Shown: positions 16,523 to 24,687 of the stretch, in pieces
Numbering within the stretch: the first letter of the stretch is position 1
Layout: the number at the start of each line of letters is the position of its first letter
Assembly (NCBI GenBank): GCA_937905825.1
Contig: CALCXM010000123.1
Span: 1-43,026 of the forward strand
From: an uncultured bacterium
Lineage (GTDB): Bacteria > Planctomycetota > UBA1135 > GCA-002686595
Length of the DNA stretch: 43,026 nucleotides
Reading direction: 5' to 3'
The notes under the pieces: model-generated
The model's database searches: none
What the model was told of the DNA's origin: nothing
Seen by the model: only the letters and a program-made list of their open reading frames with translations
Translations under genes and position numbers: made by a program

Positions 16523-17242
16523 ATGCTAGTGGAAATGCTTGTTCGCCATCGCTTCGGAACCCTCCTTCTTGCCAGCTTCCTCTTCGCCTGCGCCGACTCT
16601 GGGCAGCCTGAATCCGGAACCCGTTTGGGAGATGCCTGGGAAGGCCAAGGCTCGCAAGCGCGTGGCGACCGACTCGAAATTCCGGCAGACGCTCCGAAGG
16701 TGGTGTTCCTCGGGGACTCATTGAGCGCTGGCTTGCACTTGGAGGAGGACCTAGCCTTTCCCGCGGTTCTGCAACGCCGGCTTGCCCAGCGCGGACTGCC
16801 CTTCCACTTGGTGAACGCCGGAGTCAGCGGCGACACCACCGCCGGCGGACTGCGCCGCATTGAGTGGATCCTCAAACAATACCCGGACGTGGTCGTGGTG
16901 GAGCTGGGCGCCAACGACGGTTTGCGCGGTATCGACGTTGCGGCCATCGAGGCCAACTTGCGCGGCATTCTGAAGCGCATCCAAGAGTCCAGCGCGACTC
17001 CCGTGCTCTTTGGCATGCGCATTCCGCCAAGCTATGGTCTGCAGTACAGCAACGCCTTTCGCGAGATCTATGGGCGGGTGGCGGAGGACATGCAAGTCAC
17101 TCTGATTGCGGACTGGCTCGAAGGAGTCGGCGGAGACCCGCGCTACAACTTGCCCGACGGCTTGCATCCGAATGAGCGCGGGCACGAGTTGCTCGCGCAG
17201 AACATCGAAGAGCACCTGGCGGATATCCTCGAGGGGCTGTGA
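16523..17242 (+). CDS. tesA: TesA-like SGNH/GDSL esterase lipoprotein
   Basis: 239 residues. Start ATG 16523 has GGGAAGGG just upstream and gives a signal peptide ending in the lipobox LFAC (C23), so the enzyme is probably lipid-anchored outside the cytoplasmic membrane. The four SGNH blocks are present: GDSLS with nucleophile S66, G103 in NAGVSGDTTAGG, N131 in GAND, and D212/H215 in DGLHPNERG. E. coli TesA is a soluble periplasmic thioesterase/lysophospholipase with arylesterase activity; ester hydrolysis of lipids is the likely role here. It diverges from ybbA-ybbP as in E. coli, which supports a shared lipid-related function. The lipid anchor differs from E. coli. Confidence 0.9.
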   Translation: MLVEMLVRHRFGTLLLASFLFACADSGQPESGTRLGDAWEGQGSQARGDRLEIPADAPKVVFLGDSLSAGLHLEEDLAFPAVLQRRLAQRGLPFHLVNAGVSGDTTAGGLRRIEWILKQYPDVVVVELGANDGLRGIDVAAIEANLRGILKRIQESSATPVLFGMRIPPSYGLQYSNAFREIYGRVAEDMQVTLIADWLEGVGGDPRYNLPDGLHPNERGHELLAQNIEEHLADILEGL

Positions 17243-17306
17243 GCGTTCCAGAGGAAAGGACCTCACTGCTTCGTGGACTTCAAGGCGATAGTGCCTGCCC
17301 TACTCG

Positions 17307-18161
17307 ATGAACACCGAAGTACAGAATGACTTGCGCTGGCTTGCCACAAGTCCAAGCCTTGTCGCCCAGGGAGCCTTCGATTGTCCGACGCTCGACTCGC
17401 TCGCCCAGGTCGTGCCGTCCGCGGAAGAACTAGCGGGTGCCCTGCAAGCCAAGCATGCGGATCATTTGCGCTTGGGCATCTACTTCGAGGACTTGGTGGA
17501 ACTTCAATTGCGGCATACGCCGGGCGTCAGCGACGTTCGCCGGGGTACGGTCATCCGAGAGGATCGACGCACCTTGGGGGAGCTCGACTTCCTGTTCACG
17601 AATGGCGCCGGACTCACCGAGCACTGGGAAGTCGCCGTCAAGTTCTACCTCTTCCACCGGGATCAAAACGCGAACCCCGATCTCTGCTTCCTCGGACCGC
17701 GCACCGTGGATCGCCTCGATCGCAAGGTCAAGCGCATGCGCGACCATCAATTGAAGCTTCCGTCGACTCCCGCCGCGAAGGAAGCCCTCGGAACCGAACA
17801 GCCGATTCAGAGCAAGGCCCTCGTCCGTGGCCGTTTGTTCTATCCTTTGCACATGGAATGGAGTGCGTGCCGGGTGGACCAGATCTCCTCCCCCGACCAT
17901 CTGCGCGGCTGGTGGGCTCCACGGAAAGATCTCTCACGAATCCCCGAAGCGCAGCATTACCTGGTCATTCGCAAACGCGATTGGTTGACTTGCCCCAACC
18001 CCTCCCCAACATGGACGCTTCACACCCTCGATTCTCTGGCACTCCACTTGGACCAGGGCCCGCTCCATCCGGTCCAGATCCTTGGTCTCGATGAGAATCA
18101 ACGTGAGCTGCACCGCGGCTTCGTGGTTCCCGATGCGTGGCCTCACTCCAGCGACCACTAA
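17307..18161 (+). CDS. DUF1853-family protein
   Basis: 284 residues, cytoplasmic, no signal peptide or membrane segment. The core GELDFLF (91-97) followed by HWEVAVKFYLFH (106-117) and LGPRTVDRLDRKVKRM matches what I recall of DUF1853. The acidic residues E61, D94, E108 and K112 are arranged somewhat like the PD-(D/E)XK nuclease fold, but the spacing E-x3-K is not the classical E-x-K, so nuclease activity is only a suggestion. It starts 64 bases after the esterase gene with no visible terminator between, so it may share its transcript. No experimentally known function can be named. Confidence 0.72.
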   Translation: MNTEVQNDLRWLATSPSLVAQGAFDCPTLDSLAQVVPSAEELAGALQAKHADHLRLGIYFEDLVELQLRHTPGVSDVRRGTVIREDRRTLGELDFLFTNGAGLTEHWEVAVKFYLFHRDQNANPDLCFLGPRTVDRLDRKVKRMRDHQLKLPSTPAAKEALGTEQPIQSKALVRGRLFYPLHMEWSACRVDQISSPDHLRGWWAPRKDLSRIPEAQHYLVIRKRDWLTCPNPSPTWTLHTLDSLALHLDQGPLHPVQILGLDENQRELHRGFVVPDAWPHSSDH

Positions 18162-18200
18162 CCCGTGCCCACCCCGCGCTGACTAGCACGCCCCCTCCCC

Positions 18201-18620
18201 ATGAAGTTCATCGGCCTGATCGTCATCACGATCGTCATCCTCTTCTTCGTCATCCCTGGCCCCCACGCTCGGTTTGGACGGGATCTCATTTTCTATAGCG
18301 GCGACGTGGAGCAATTCCTTCTGCCGAACGGAAAGACAGTGAACACCAACGAGTGGTACGAGTGGGGCGAGCTCTTGCAGGAGAAGCAGGAGTTGTTCTT
18401 GCAAGACTGCCCCGATCACGAAGGCGGGCACCGCTTGGGAATCCTTGAAGTCGAAGGCCTGAGCCTCGTGATCGACGATTCACAAGGGGTCCCAACGGAT
18501 CACGTGGACGTCAACAACAACCGCACCCACCTGGATGAGGACTCACCGAGTTCTTCCTTCCAAGAGTTTTGGGTGCGCATCGGCAGCACTCAGCCAAGCG
18601 CGGTAGAGGGCGCCAACTAG
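18201..18620 (+). CDS. Small membrane-anchored protein of unknown function
   Basis: 139 residues. The N-terminus MKFIGLIVITIVILFFVIPG is a single hydrophobic segment acting as signal anchor or uncleaved signal. The rest is acidic and polar, with EWYEWGELLQEKQELFLQD probably helical and a C-terminal region rich in D, N and S. I do not recognise a family. It lies 39 bases after the DUF1853 gene on the same strand and converges on the repeat-protein gene. There is no Shine-Dalgarno, so its reality rests on the signal-like start and the length of the open frame. Confidence 0.62.
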   Translation: MKFIGLIVITIVILFFVIPGPHARFGRDLIFYSGDVEQFLLPNGKTVNTNEWYEWGELLQEKQELFLQDCPDHEGGHRLGILEVEGLSLVIDDSQGVPTDHVDVNNNRTHLDEDSPSSSFQEFWVRIGSTQPSAVEGAN

Positions 18621-18727
18621 CCCCACGCGGGCTGCCGCTCTTGGCCAGTGCACTCGCATAGCGCCAGCCGAGCAGAGCCGCGTCACGCAAGACTGTCGCC
18701 CGCGAGCACAGACGACCCTTCCACGAA

Positions 18728-20377
18728 CTAATCAGGCGCGATCAAGTCTAGCTGGCGCGCTTCCCCCGCTTGCAGGTCCACGCTCGCTTCCGGCCCGGCC
18801 TTGCCGTCCACCTCGCACCAGACGCGTAGCTTGCCGTCGCCGACTTCCGGGAAGCTGTAGCTGCCGTCGGACGCGCTAAGCACCTTGCCCCAGATCAACA
18901 TGGACCAACCGGCAGAGTCCACCACGCGGATTTGCGCTCCCTCCACGGGGTCCCCGTCGGCGTTCAGGACGCGGCCGGTCAAGATCACTTGGGGACGCAG
19001 GTCGATGTCGAGTTGAACAACATCCGTGTCGGACCTCACCTCGATGGCCTGAAGGATCTGAACTCCTTGGTCATTCTCGGGCTGATGCCCGACGATTCCA
19101 CCGGTGCGTAGACGAAAGCGGCCCGGCCGTAGATTCTTGAACTCGAACTGCCCCTCGGGCGTTGCCAGCTCCAGGCGCACCAGCCCCATGTCGCGCGCGC
19201 CGGAAGGCGCGTCGGCGGCGCTCAGCAGCAAGCGCTGGCCGATCAACGGCTTCCCGTCAGCGCGCGTCAATGTTCCGCGAATGACGCCGCCCGGGAGCGT
19301 GAAGTCCAAGGAGTGTTCGGGGGCATTGGGAATGAAGCGCTCGAACGAGACTTGGGTGAGTGGGAGGTCGCCGACGGTGAAACGCACATCACCGGGGGCA
19401 ACGAGCTTGATCTGATAGGCTCCGTCCTTGCCGGTGCGCGCAATGTCCTGGGGTTGGGAGTCCTCTTCTGTGAAGGCGTACACCAGAAAATTCGCCGCTG
19501 GTTCCCCCGCGCTGGTGACGATGCCCGAGACGAGAATCTGGCCAGCAACAATCCCGCCCAGCACCACGTGGGCCGGCTGGCCGCGAACCAACTCCACTCT
19601 TTGCTCAGCTCGATTCGCGTAGAGCTCGACCCAATTGCGGCCGCCTCCACCGCCACTGCGCCAATCTAGGAACACGCGATAGGAACCGGGCACGAGGGAC
19701 TCGAACTGGAAGCGTCCTTGTTCATCGCAAGTCGCGCTGATTGATTCGTAGCGGTCGACGCGGCTCGCCAACACCTTGCGTCCGCTGCGGTTGAGGATGT
19801 TCGGGAGCAGCTCACCGGTAAGCAGCACTCCAAGACTCAGTTCAATCAGAACAGCGTCGCGGTTCTCTCCCGCAACGGTTTCGAACTCTAGCCTCTCGCT
19901 ACGTGCGCAGCCTTGCGCCGTGGCGAACAAGGAGAAGCGCCCGTGCGGGGAGCGCAGCGCAAAGGCTCCCTGCTCGTCACAAGCAACGACTCGCGGAGCT
20001 GAATCTCCCATGCGTGCGAAGTGCACCTGCGCTTCGACCGGATAGCCTCCAGCCACCAACTGCACGCGACCCGAGCACGTCACCCACTCCTCCTCCGGAA
20101 CGACCACCTTGGCGGGCGTGCGCTTTTTGATGGGCTTGGCGTGAGCCGCTGTCTGCGGCGTCTCAACTTCCTTGATGGGCTCGCATTCTTCCGCGACGGC
20201 CTCCCTGCTTGCGGAGTTCTTGGGAAGATCGAGGGCGGCCTGCTCCACCTGCTCTTCCAAGGGCGGCGCCATGCTCGGCACAGATCCCAACGGAGCAGTT
20301 GGCCTCGCTCCCTGCCAAGACAAGAAGGCCCCAAGGGCAAGCGCGAGGAGCAGGAAGGGCAGTAGGGATTTCTTCAT
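18728..20377 (-). CDS. Exported protein with carboxypeptidase-regulatory-like repeats
   Basis: 549 residues. An N-terminal signal or anchor (MKKSLLPFLLLALALGAFL) is followed by a Pro/Glu/Lys-rich linker to about residue 95. The remainder is a chain of about four or five beta-sandwich repeats of the carboxypeptidase regulatory-like type, recognisable by GRVQLVAGGYPVEAQVHF, GIVTSAGEPAANFLVYAF, GTLTRADGKPLIGQRLLL and GRVLNADGDPVEGAQIRV, each followed by a G-x-[YF]-x-[FI] strand such as DGSYSFPEVGDG. These are structural or adhesion modules with no catalytic residues. It is the last gene of a three-gene minus-strand run, 31 bases after the hydrolase gene, so it is probably exported with it. Confidence 0.8.
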   Translation of the reverse strand: MKKSLLPFLLLALALGAFLSWQGARPTAPLGSVPSMAPPLEEQVEQAALDLPKNSASREAVAEECEPIKEVETPQTAAHAKPIKKRTPAKVVVPEEEWVTCSGRVQLVAGGYPVEAQVHFARMGDSAPRVVACDEQGAFALRSPHGRFSLFATAQGCARSERLEFETVAGENRDAVLIELSLGVLLTGELLPNILNRSGRKVLASRVDRYESISATCDEQGRFQFESLVPGSYRVFLDWRSGGGGGRNWVELYANRAEQRVELVRGQPAHVVLGGIVAGQILVSGIVTSAGEPAANFLVYAFTEEDSQPQDIARTGKDGAYQIKLVAPGDVRFTVGDLPLTQVSFERFIPNAPEHSLDFTLPGGVIRGTLTRADGKPLIGQRLLLSAADAPSGARDMGLVRLELATPEGQFEFKNLRPGRFRLRTGGIVGHQPENDQGVQILQAIEVRSDTDVVQLDIDLRPQVILTGRVLNADGDPVEGAQIRVVDSAGWSMLIWGKVLSASDGSYSFPEVGDGKLRVWCEVDGKAGPEASVDLQAGEARQLDLIAPD

Positions 20378-20408
20378 CGGATTTTCATCGTCAGCCCCGC
20401 GCCACGCA

Positions 20409-21734
20409 CTAGCGCTTGGGCCCGGTTAGCTCCAGCTTGGCCTCGAAAACGCCGATCCAGTCCGCCTTGCTACCGATGAGTTCGAGCATGGCTTGGGCGC
20501 TTGTCTGTAGCTTTCCTTCGTGCACGGTCTTGCCGTTCCAGATGACGGTGATTGACTGGTCCAAGTCGAGCAGTTCGCTGGACAAGCCCAGGGTCACACG
20601 CTTCACGCCTTCGGAGTGCAGGCGAATCTCTTGGCCTTCAATTTTGCCATCGACGCCCCCCAGTGCCGGGCGCTTGACCGACGCCTCGCCGCCGTCTTCG
20701 CGCTCCAACTCATCGATGCGCAACCAGTAGGCCCAACCCCCTTCGCGCAGATTCGCGCAGGCTTTCGAGATCTGTTTGGGGTAGGGATCGCGAGGGTGCT
20801 GCTTGAGAAACTCCAGGCCCTTCGCGATGCGCCAAAACACTTTGCCGTCGTGGCCGGCCTCTGCAATCTCATGATAGAGCACCCTTGCGCCCAGATTGGC
20901 AAGTCGGCGCACGGCAACCCGGGGTTGCTCAACTGGGCACTTCTCGTCTTGATCCCCATGGGCGACAAAGATCGCCAGGTTGCGCAGGTTCTCTAGATTT
21001 GGATCCACTTGCCAGGTCACCGCTGCGGCCGGGGCCAAGCCAGCGAAGCGCGAGGGTCGCGCGGCCGCCAAGTACCAGGCCCAGAAACCAGTCTGCGAGA
21101 TGCCTGCCACGCGTACTTGCGAGAGGTCCACATGAAAGCGGCTGTAAACGTCCCGGAAGAAGGCGTCGTACACCGCGATCACCTCGTCCTCGGGCAGCGG
21201 CTTGTGCAAACCGCCGGCTCCGACCTGCTCGATGATCTCCGTGCGAATCACGATCCAATCCCTTCCACCGGCCTCATCCGCCATGTTCCGGTAGTAGTCG
21301 AGCATGCCCGCTTTGCCAGCGGCGTCCAGTTTCGCGCCGCTGCCATGACCCGGATCCAGCAAGAGCGGCCAGGCTTCGGAGGGTTCGTACTTGCGAGGCA
21401 AGCTCACGGCGTAGCGGTACACGTGGCCTTCGTATTCAAACGAGTAGCCCGAGGTCGTTCGCCCGAAACTCTCGAGGGTTTCCTTCGCGCCATTCACCTC
21501 ACGCGCCTTGGCGCTATCGGAGTCGTAGTTTGGCCCCAGGCGCGCCACGCGCGCGAGCTCGGCCGTGTCGAATCTCTCGAACTCCTTGATGCTCTCCACA
21601 TCCAGGGTTTGCTGCGGCTGGGTGACCACTTCCGTCACCAGCGTCCTCCAGGCGAGCTGTTCAGACCTCGACAGCTTCTCGCCACCGGGAGCGACGAGCA
21701 GCGCTGCACTCAAGAAGAGGAATGCCAACATCAC
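20409..21734 (-). CDS. Exported alpha/beta hydrolase (esterase/depolymerase-like)
   Basis: 441 residues. A short signal peptide (MMLAFLFLSAALLVAPGG) precedes a helical region, then an alpha/beta hydrolase core from about residue 95 to 310: LLLDPGHGSG (124-133, oxyanion side), nucleophile elbow GISQT (S213), acid in HGDQDEKCP (D261 or D263), and H295 in AGHDGK. The elbow has Thr215 where GxSxG has Gly, which is unusual. The C-terminal 130 residues look like a separate beta-rich domain. The family resembles exported polyhydroxyalkanoate depolymerase/feruloyl-esterase-like enzymes; the substrate is unknown. The start overlaps the stop of the preceding gene by four bases, so the hydrolase and the binding protein are co-expressed. 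Confidence 0.82.
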   Translation of the reverse strand: MMLAFLFLSAALLVAPGGEKLSRSEQLAWRTLVTEVVTQPQQTLDVESIKEFERFDTAELARVARLGPNYDSDSAKAREVNGAKETLESFGRTTSGYSFEYEGHVYRYAVSLPRKYEPSEAWPLLLDPGHGSGAKLDAAGKAGMLDYYRNMADEAGGRDWIVIRTEIIEQVGAGGLHKPLPEDEVIAVYDAFFRDVYSRFHVDLSQVRVAGISQTGFWAWYLAAARPSRFAGLAPAAAVTWQVDPNLENLRNLAIFVAHGDQDEKCPVEQPRVAVRRLANLGARVLYHEIAEAGHDGKVFWRIAKGLEFLKQHPRDPYPKQISKACANLREGGWAYWLRIDELEREDGGEASVKRPALGGVDGKIEGQEIRLHSEGVKRVTLGLSSELLDLDQSITVIWNGKTVHEGKLQTSAQAMLELIGSKADWIGVFEAKLELTGPKR

Positions 21735-22738
21735 TTGCCTCCCAACTTGAAGTCATCGAACCAAACCTTGCCGGTCCCACCCAAGGAGGCGACCAGAGCA
21801 AGGGAAACCGTGCCGTCGGGGACGTCCATCGTGAGCTGCCCGGGGCTGAGTTGCTTGCCCCGGGGCACGATCAGCGTTCGTTCCGTTGCGAGCAAAGCGC
21901 CTCCCTCTCCGAGGGCTTGCAGACTCAAGCAAGCGCGCGCCGTAGGATCGGCCCGTACGCAGAAAGAAAGCTTCACGCGCTTCTCCCGTTTGTTGCGTGG
22001 GACGCGCGTCTCATAGCCCCCGAGTGGAAAGAGGCGCTGGCCCTCGCGCTCTAGGCGCAAGCTGCCCGCTCCGATGCGACGGTCGTGACTCCCTTTGACC
22101 GTGGACTGTCCCAGATCGATCGGATCCCAGCCCTGCAGGCCCTTGCTAAAGTCGCCGTTGTCCAAGGTCAGGCTGTCCGCTTGCTTGCTGGTCTTTCCCT
22201 GGGAAGGTCCGTCCCATTGCAAGCTCACTTCATCCAGCCAGACCACACCCGGCTCCGAAAACCAAAAATTCACGCCGACCCGGCGAGCTCCCTCTGGAAC
22301 TTTGAAGCTTCCCGAGAGCTCCTTCCACTTCTTGCGGGTGCGTTGCAACACGCCGACCTCCGGTTGGGAGAGGGTCGTCTCCGCCCCATCGGAAAAGAGC
22401 AGGGTGACTCGAGCTCCCCCCTCCTTTTCGATGCGCGTCATCACGCTGAAGGTCAGCTCCCCCGTATCGGCGGGTAGGTCCACAAATTGCTTGAGGAAGT
22501 CCGGTCGCTCCCCGTCGCCCCGTTCAATGCGCAGACTGGCCTTGCCGGCTTGCTTGACCTTCTTGTCGATCTCGAATTGACAGGTCTTGCTCATGTCGAG
22601 CGCCCGCCATTCCTTGAGCTCCTCTTCGAATCCGGTGTTCTGAAACAATTCGACCTGGTCCGCGGGGATCGCTGCAAATCCCGCGAGCGCAGAGCAGATC
22701 AACAGGCTGACGACGCCTTGCCGATGGTCTCTCTTCAT
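21731..22738 (-). CDS. Exported protein with two carbohydrate-binding-like jelly-roll domains
   Basis: 335 residues. ATG 22738 opens a signal peptide (MKRDHRQGVVSLLICSALAGFAA); the frame further upstream is not protein-like. Two similar beta-sandwich domains follow: the first begins LFQNTGFEEELKEWRALD and ends VWLDEVSLQWDG, the second begins LTLDNGDFSKGLQGWDPID and ends VWFDDFKLGGK. The N-x-[GD]-F-x-x-x-L-x-x-W opening and the V-W-[LF]-D-[ED]-[VF]-x-L ending are hallmarks of CBM4/9-type modules. A role in binding polysaccharide or cell surface is likely. It is first in the operon and overlaps the hydrolase start in ATGA, suggesting it targets the hydrolase to its substrate (inference). Confidence 0.8.
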   Translation of the reverse strand: MKRDHRQGVVSLLICSALAGFAAIPADQVELFQNTGFEEELKEWRALDMSKTCQFEIDKKVKQAGKASLRIERGDGERPDFLKQFVDLPADTGELTFSVMTRIEKEGGARVTLLFSDGAETTLSQPEVGVLQRTRKKWKELSGSFKVPEGARRVGVNFWFSEPGVVWLDEVSLQWDGPSQGKTSKQADSLTLDNGDFSKGLQGWDPIDLGQSTVKGSHDRRIGAGSLRLEREGQRLFPLGGYETRVPRNKREKRVKLSFCVRADPTARACLSLQALGEGGALLATERTLIVPRGKQLSPGQLTMDVPDGTVSLALVASLGGTGKVWFDDFKLGGK

Positions 22739-22977
22739 CAAGCTGACCCTACTGGGAAGCGCTATGTTTCGCCTGCGAAAGCTGGGAAAATGCCGCGGAA
22801 GCGAGCCAGGAGCGCAGCCCACAAGCGTACGGACCGGGTCAAGCTTCGCCGTCAACAGGCGGGCGCGTCCCGTCGCCTGCCAACGGGTAATTCTCCCAGT
22901 CCCGATGCAAAGAGTTCAATCCCCCACGGAACCCCGAGGTGTAGATTAGCGGCCCCGATTCCCTTGTGAACGCCACC
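22739..22977. promoter_or_regulatory. Divergent promoter region between the hydrolase operon and the PhoD-like gene
   Basis: 239 bases without a supported gene. A TAGATT (22942-22947), 4 of 6 to the -10 consensus, lies 30 bases before the plus-strand ATG, but I see no matching -35. No promoter could be placed on the minus strand. Confidence 0.3.
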
Positions 22978-24609
22978 ATGACTCAATCAATGCTCTGCGC
23001 ACTCCTGCTGCTGCAACCTCTCTCATTCTCCGCACAGGGTCCAGAGGATCCGGGAGCGCCACCGGTGTTGGCTCCTTTCGAGGCCCTCGACAGCCTGTGC
23101 ATCAACGATTGGTGGAACCGGGAACCGTCCGCGATCGTCGAGACCCGGGTCCCGCGCAATGAAGTCATCGCTTTCGGCATCTACACGGTGCATGCGAGCA
23201 CTCTAAAGCTGACCGCTCAACTCTTCCCGCTCTATCCCAAGGAGACGCGTACGGTTCGCTTGGAATGCCTGCGCAACGGCAGCTGGCGTGAGGAGGCCAG
23301 CGCCCAAGTGAATGACCTCGGTTGGTCCGCCCTGCTGCGCGTCGAGAATTGGGATGCTGCCCGCGACGTGTCTTATCGGATTCGACATGGGGAACAGGCT
23401 GTCTATTACGGAACCGTGCGCCGGGACCCGGTAGGTCGCAACGAGATCAGCATGGCCGCGCTCTCCTGCAACTCCAGTCGCGATCGGGGCCTGCGTCCGG
23501 ACTATGTGCGCAACATCCTTTGGCACGATCCCGACTTGGTTTTCTTTGCCGGGGATCAGAGCTACGACCACAAACAACACACGGCGGCCTGGCTCAAGTT
23601 CGGCCTGCAGTTCCGCGACGTCTTCCGCGATCGCCCCTGCATCACGATTCCCGATGACCACGACATTGGACAGGCGAACCTGTGGGGCGAGTCCGGCAAG
23701 GTGGCCAAGCTTCAAGGGAGTTCCGACGGGGGCTACAACCACCACCCGCAGTACGTGCGCATGGTCGAGCGCTGCCAGACGGCACACTTGCCCGATCCCG
23801 TGGACCCAGCGCCCATCGGGCAAGGCATCGGTGTGTACTTCACCAGCCTGATGCTCGGGGGCATCGACTTCGCCATCCTGGAAGACCGCAAGTTCAAGTC
23901 CGGCCCCGCCGGCAAGATCCCCAAGCAAGGGCCGCGACCGGATCACATCAATGACCCGCAGTACGATCCGGCGAGCATCGACTTGCCCGGACTCGTTTTG
24001 CTCGGGGAACGGCAGCACCAGTTCCTCAACGAGTGGGGTCAAAGCTGGTCCGGTGTTCGCATGAAGGCCGTGCTCTCGCAAACGGGCTTCTGCGGTGGCG
24101 CGCACATCCACGGGGATCGCGACAACCGCTTGTTCGCCGACTTGGACTCCAACGGCTGGCCGCAAACCGGACGCAACCAGGCTCTGCGACTGATCCAAGC
24201 GGCGGGTGCGATTCACATCGGCGGGGACCAGCACCTGTCGACAGTCATTCAACACGGCATCGACGAGTTTCGCGATGGCCCCTGGGCCTTCATCGTGCCC
24301 GCGAGTGTCAACACGATCTACGAACGTTGGTGGTTGCCCGAGGGAGAAGCCCCGGGCGCGAACCGCGATGAGGATTCTGTCCTGCCCTACACCGGCGACT
24401 ACCTGGATGGCTTTCAGAACAAGATCACCATGCATGCCTACGCCAATCCGGATCAAGGCTACAACGGCGAAGGCTATGGGCTCGTGCGCTTCGACAAGGC
24501 AGCGGGCACGGTGACCTTTGAGTGCTGGCCGCGCACGGTTGATGTGAGCCTGCCCTCCACAGAGCAGTTTCCGGGTTGGCCGATCACGGTGCCGGTGCGT
24601 CACCAGTAG
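22978..24609 (+). CDS. PhoD-like metallophosphatase, exported
   Basis: 543 residues from ATG 22978, which gives a clean signal peptide (MTQSMLCALLLLQPLSFSAQ); GTG 22966 would add four residues. Metallophosphatase motifs are present: FAGDQSYDH (D193), PDDHDIGQANLWGE (D226 to D229), and GGDQHLSTVIQHG near residue 420. The DDHD and GDQ contexts match the PhoD-like phosphatase family, whose founding members are phosphodiesterases acting on phospholipids or teichoic acids. In planctomycetes related proteins occur in many copies; the natural substrate here is unknown. An N-terminal beta domain (about 30-150) precedes the catalytic part. It is monocistronic, diverges from the hydrolase operon, and ends in a hairpin shared with the convergent HEAT-repeat gene. 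Confidence 0.87.
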   Translation: MTQSMLCALLLLQPLSFSAQGPEDPGAPPVLAPFEALDSLCINDWWNREPSAIVETRVPRNEVIAFGIYTVHASTLKLTAQLFPLYPKETRTVRLECLRNGSWREEASAQVNDLGWSALLRVENWDAARDVSYRIRHGEQAVYYGTVRRDPVGRNEISMAALSCNSSRDRGLRPDYVRNILWHDPDLVFFAGDQSYDHKQHTAAWLKFGLQFRDVFRDRPCITIPDDHDIGQANLWGESGKVAKLQGSSDGGYNHHPQYVRMVERCQTAHLPDPVDPAPIGQGIGVYFTSLMLGGIDFAILEDRKFKSGPAGKIPKQGPRPDHINDPQYDPASIDLPGLVLLGERQHQFLNEWGQSWSGVRMKAVLSQTGFCGGAHIHGDRDNRLFADLDSNGWPQTGRNQALRLIQAAGAIHIGGDQHLSTVIQHGIDEFRDGPWAFIVPASVNTIYERWWLPEGEAPGANRDEDSVLPYTGDYLDGFQNKITMHAYANPDQGYNGEGYGLVRFDKAAGTVTFECWPRTVDVSLPSTEQFPGWPITVPVRHQ

Positions 24610-24644
24610 CAAAGGCGCGCGCCGGATTCGACGGGCGCGCTTTG
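24610..24644. terminator. Hairpin between convergent PhoD-like and HEAT-repeat genes
   Basis: CAAAGGCGCGCGCC (24610-24623) pairs with GGGCGCGCTTTG (24633-24644) through a long stem with bulges. It begins immediately after the PhoD-like stop (24607-24609). The outer pairs supply short A and T runs on both strands, so it could end transcription from either side. Confidence 0.5.
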
Positions 24645-24687
24645 AATCTCAACGGGAGGTGCGAATCCCGAGTCCCGACCGCTGAAG

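Noticed and set aside
23203..24612. Long open frame antisense to the PhoD-like gene
   Set aside because: The translation has no recognisable motif, whereas the plus strand has complete metallophosphatase motifs. Long antisense frames are expected in GC-rich coding DNA.
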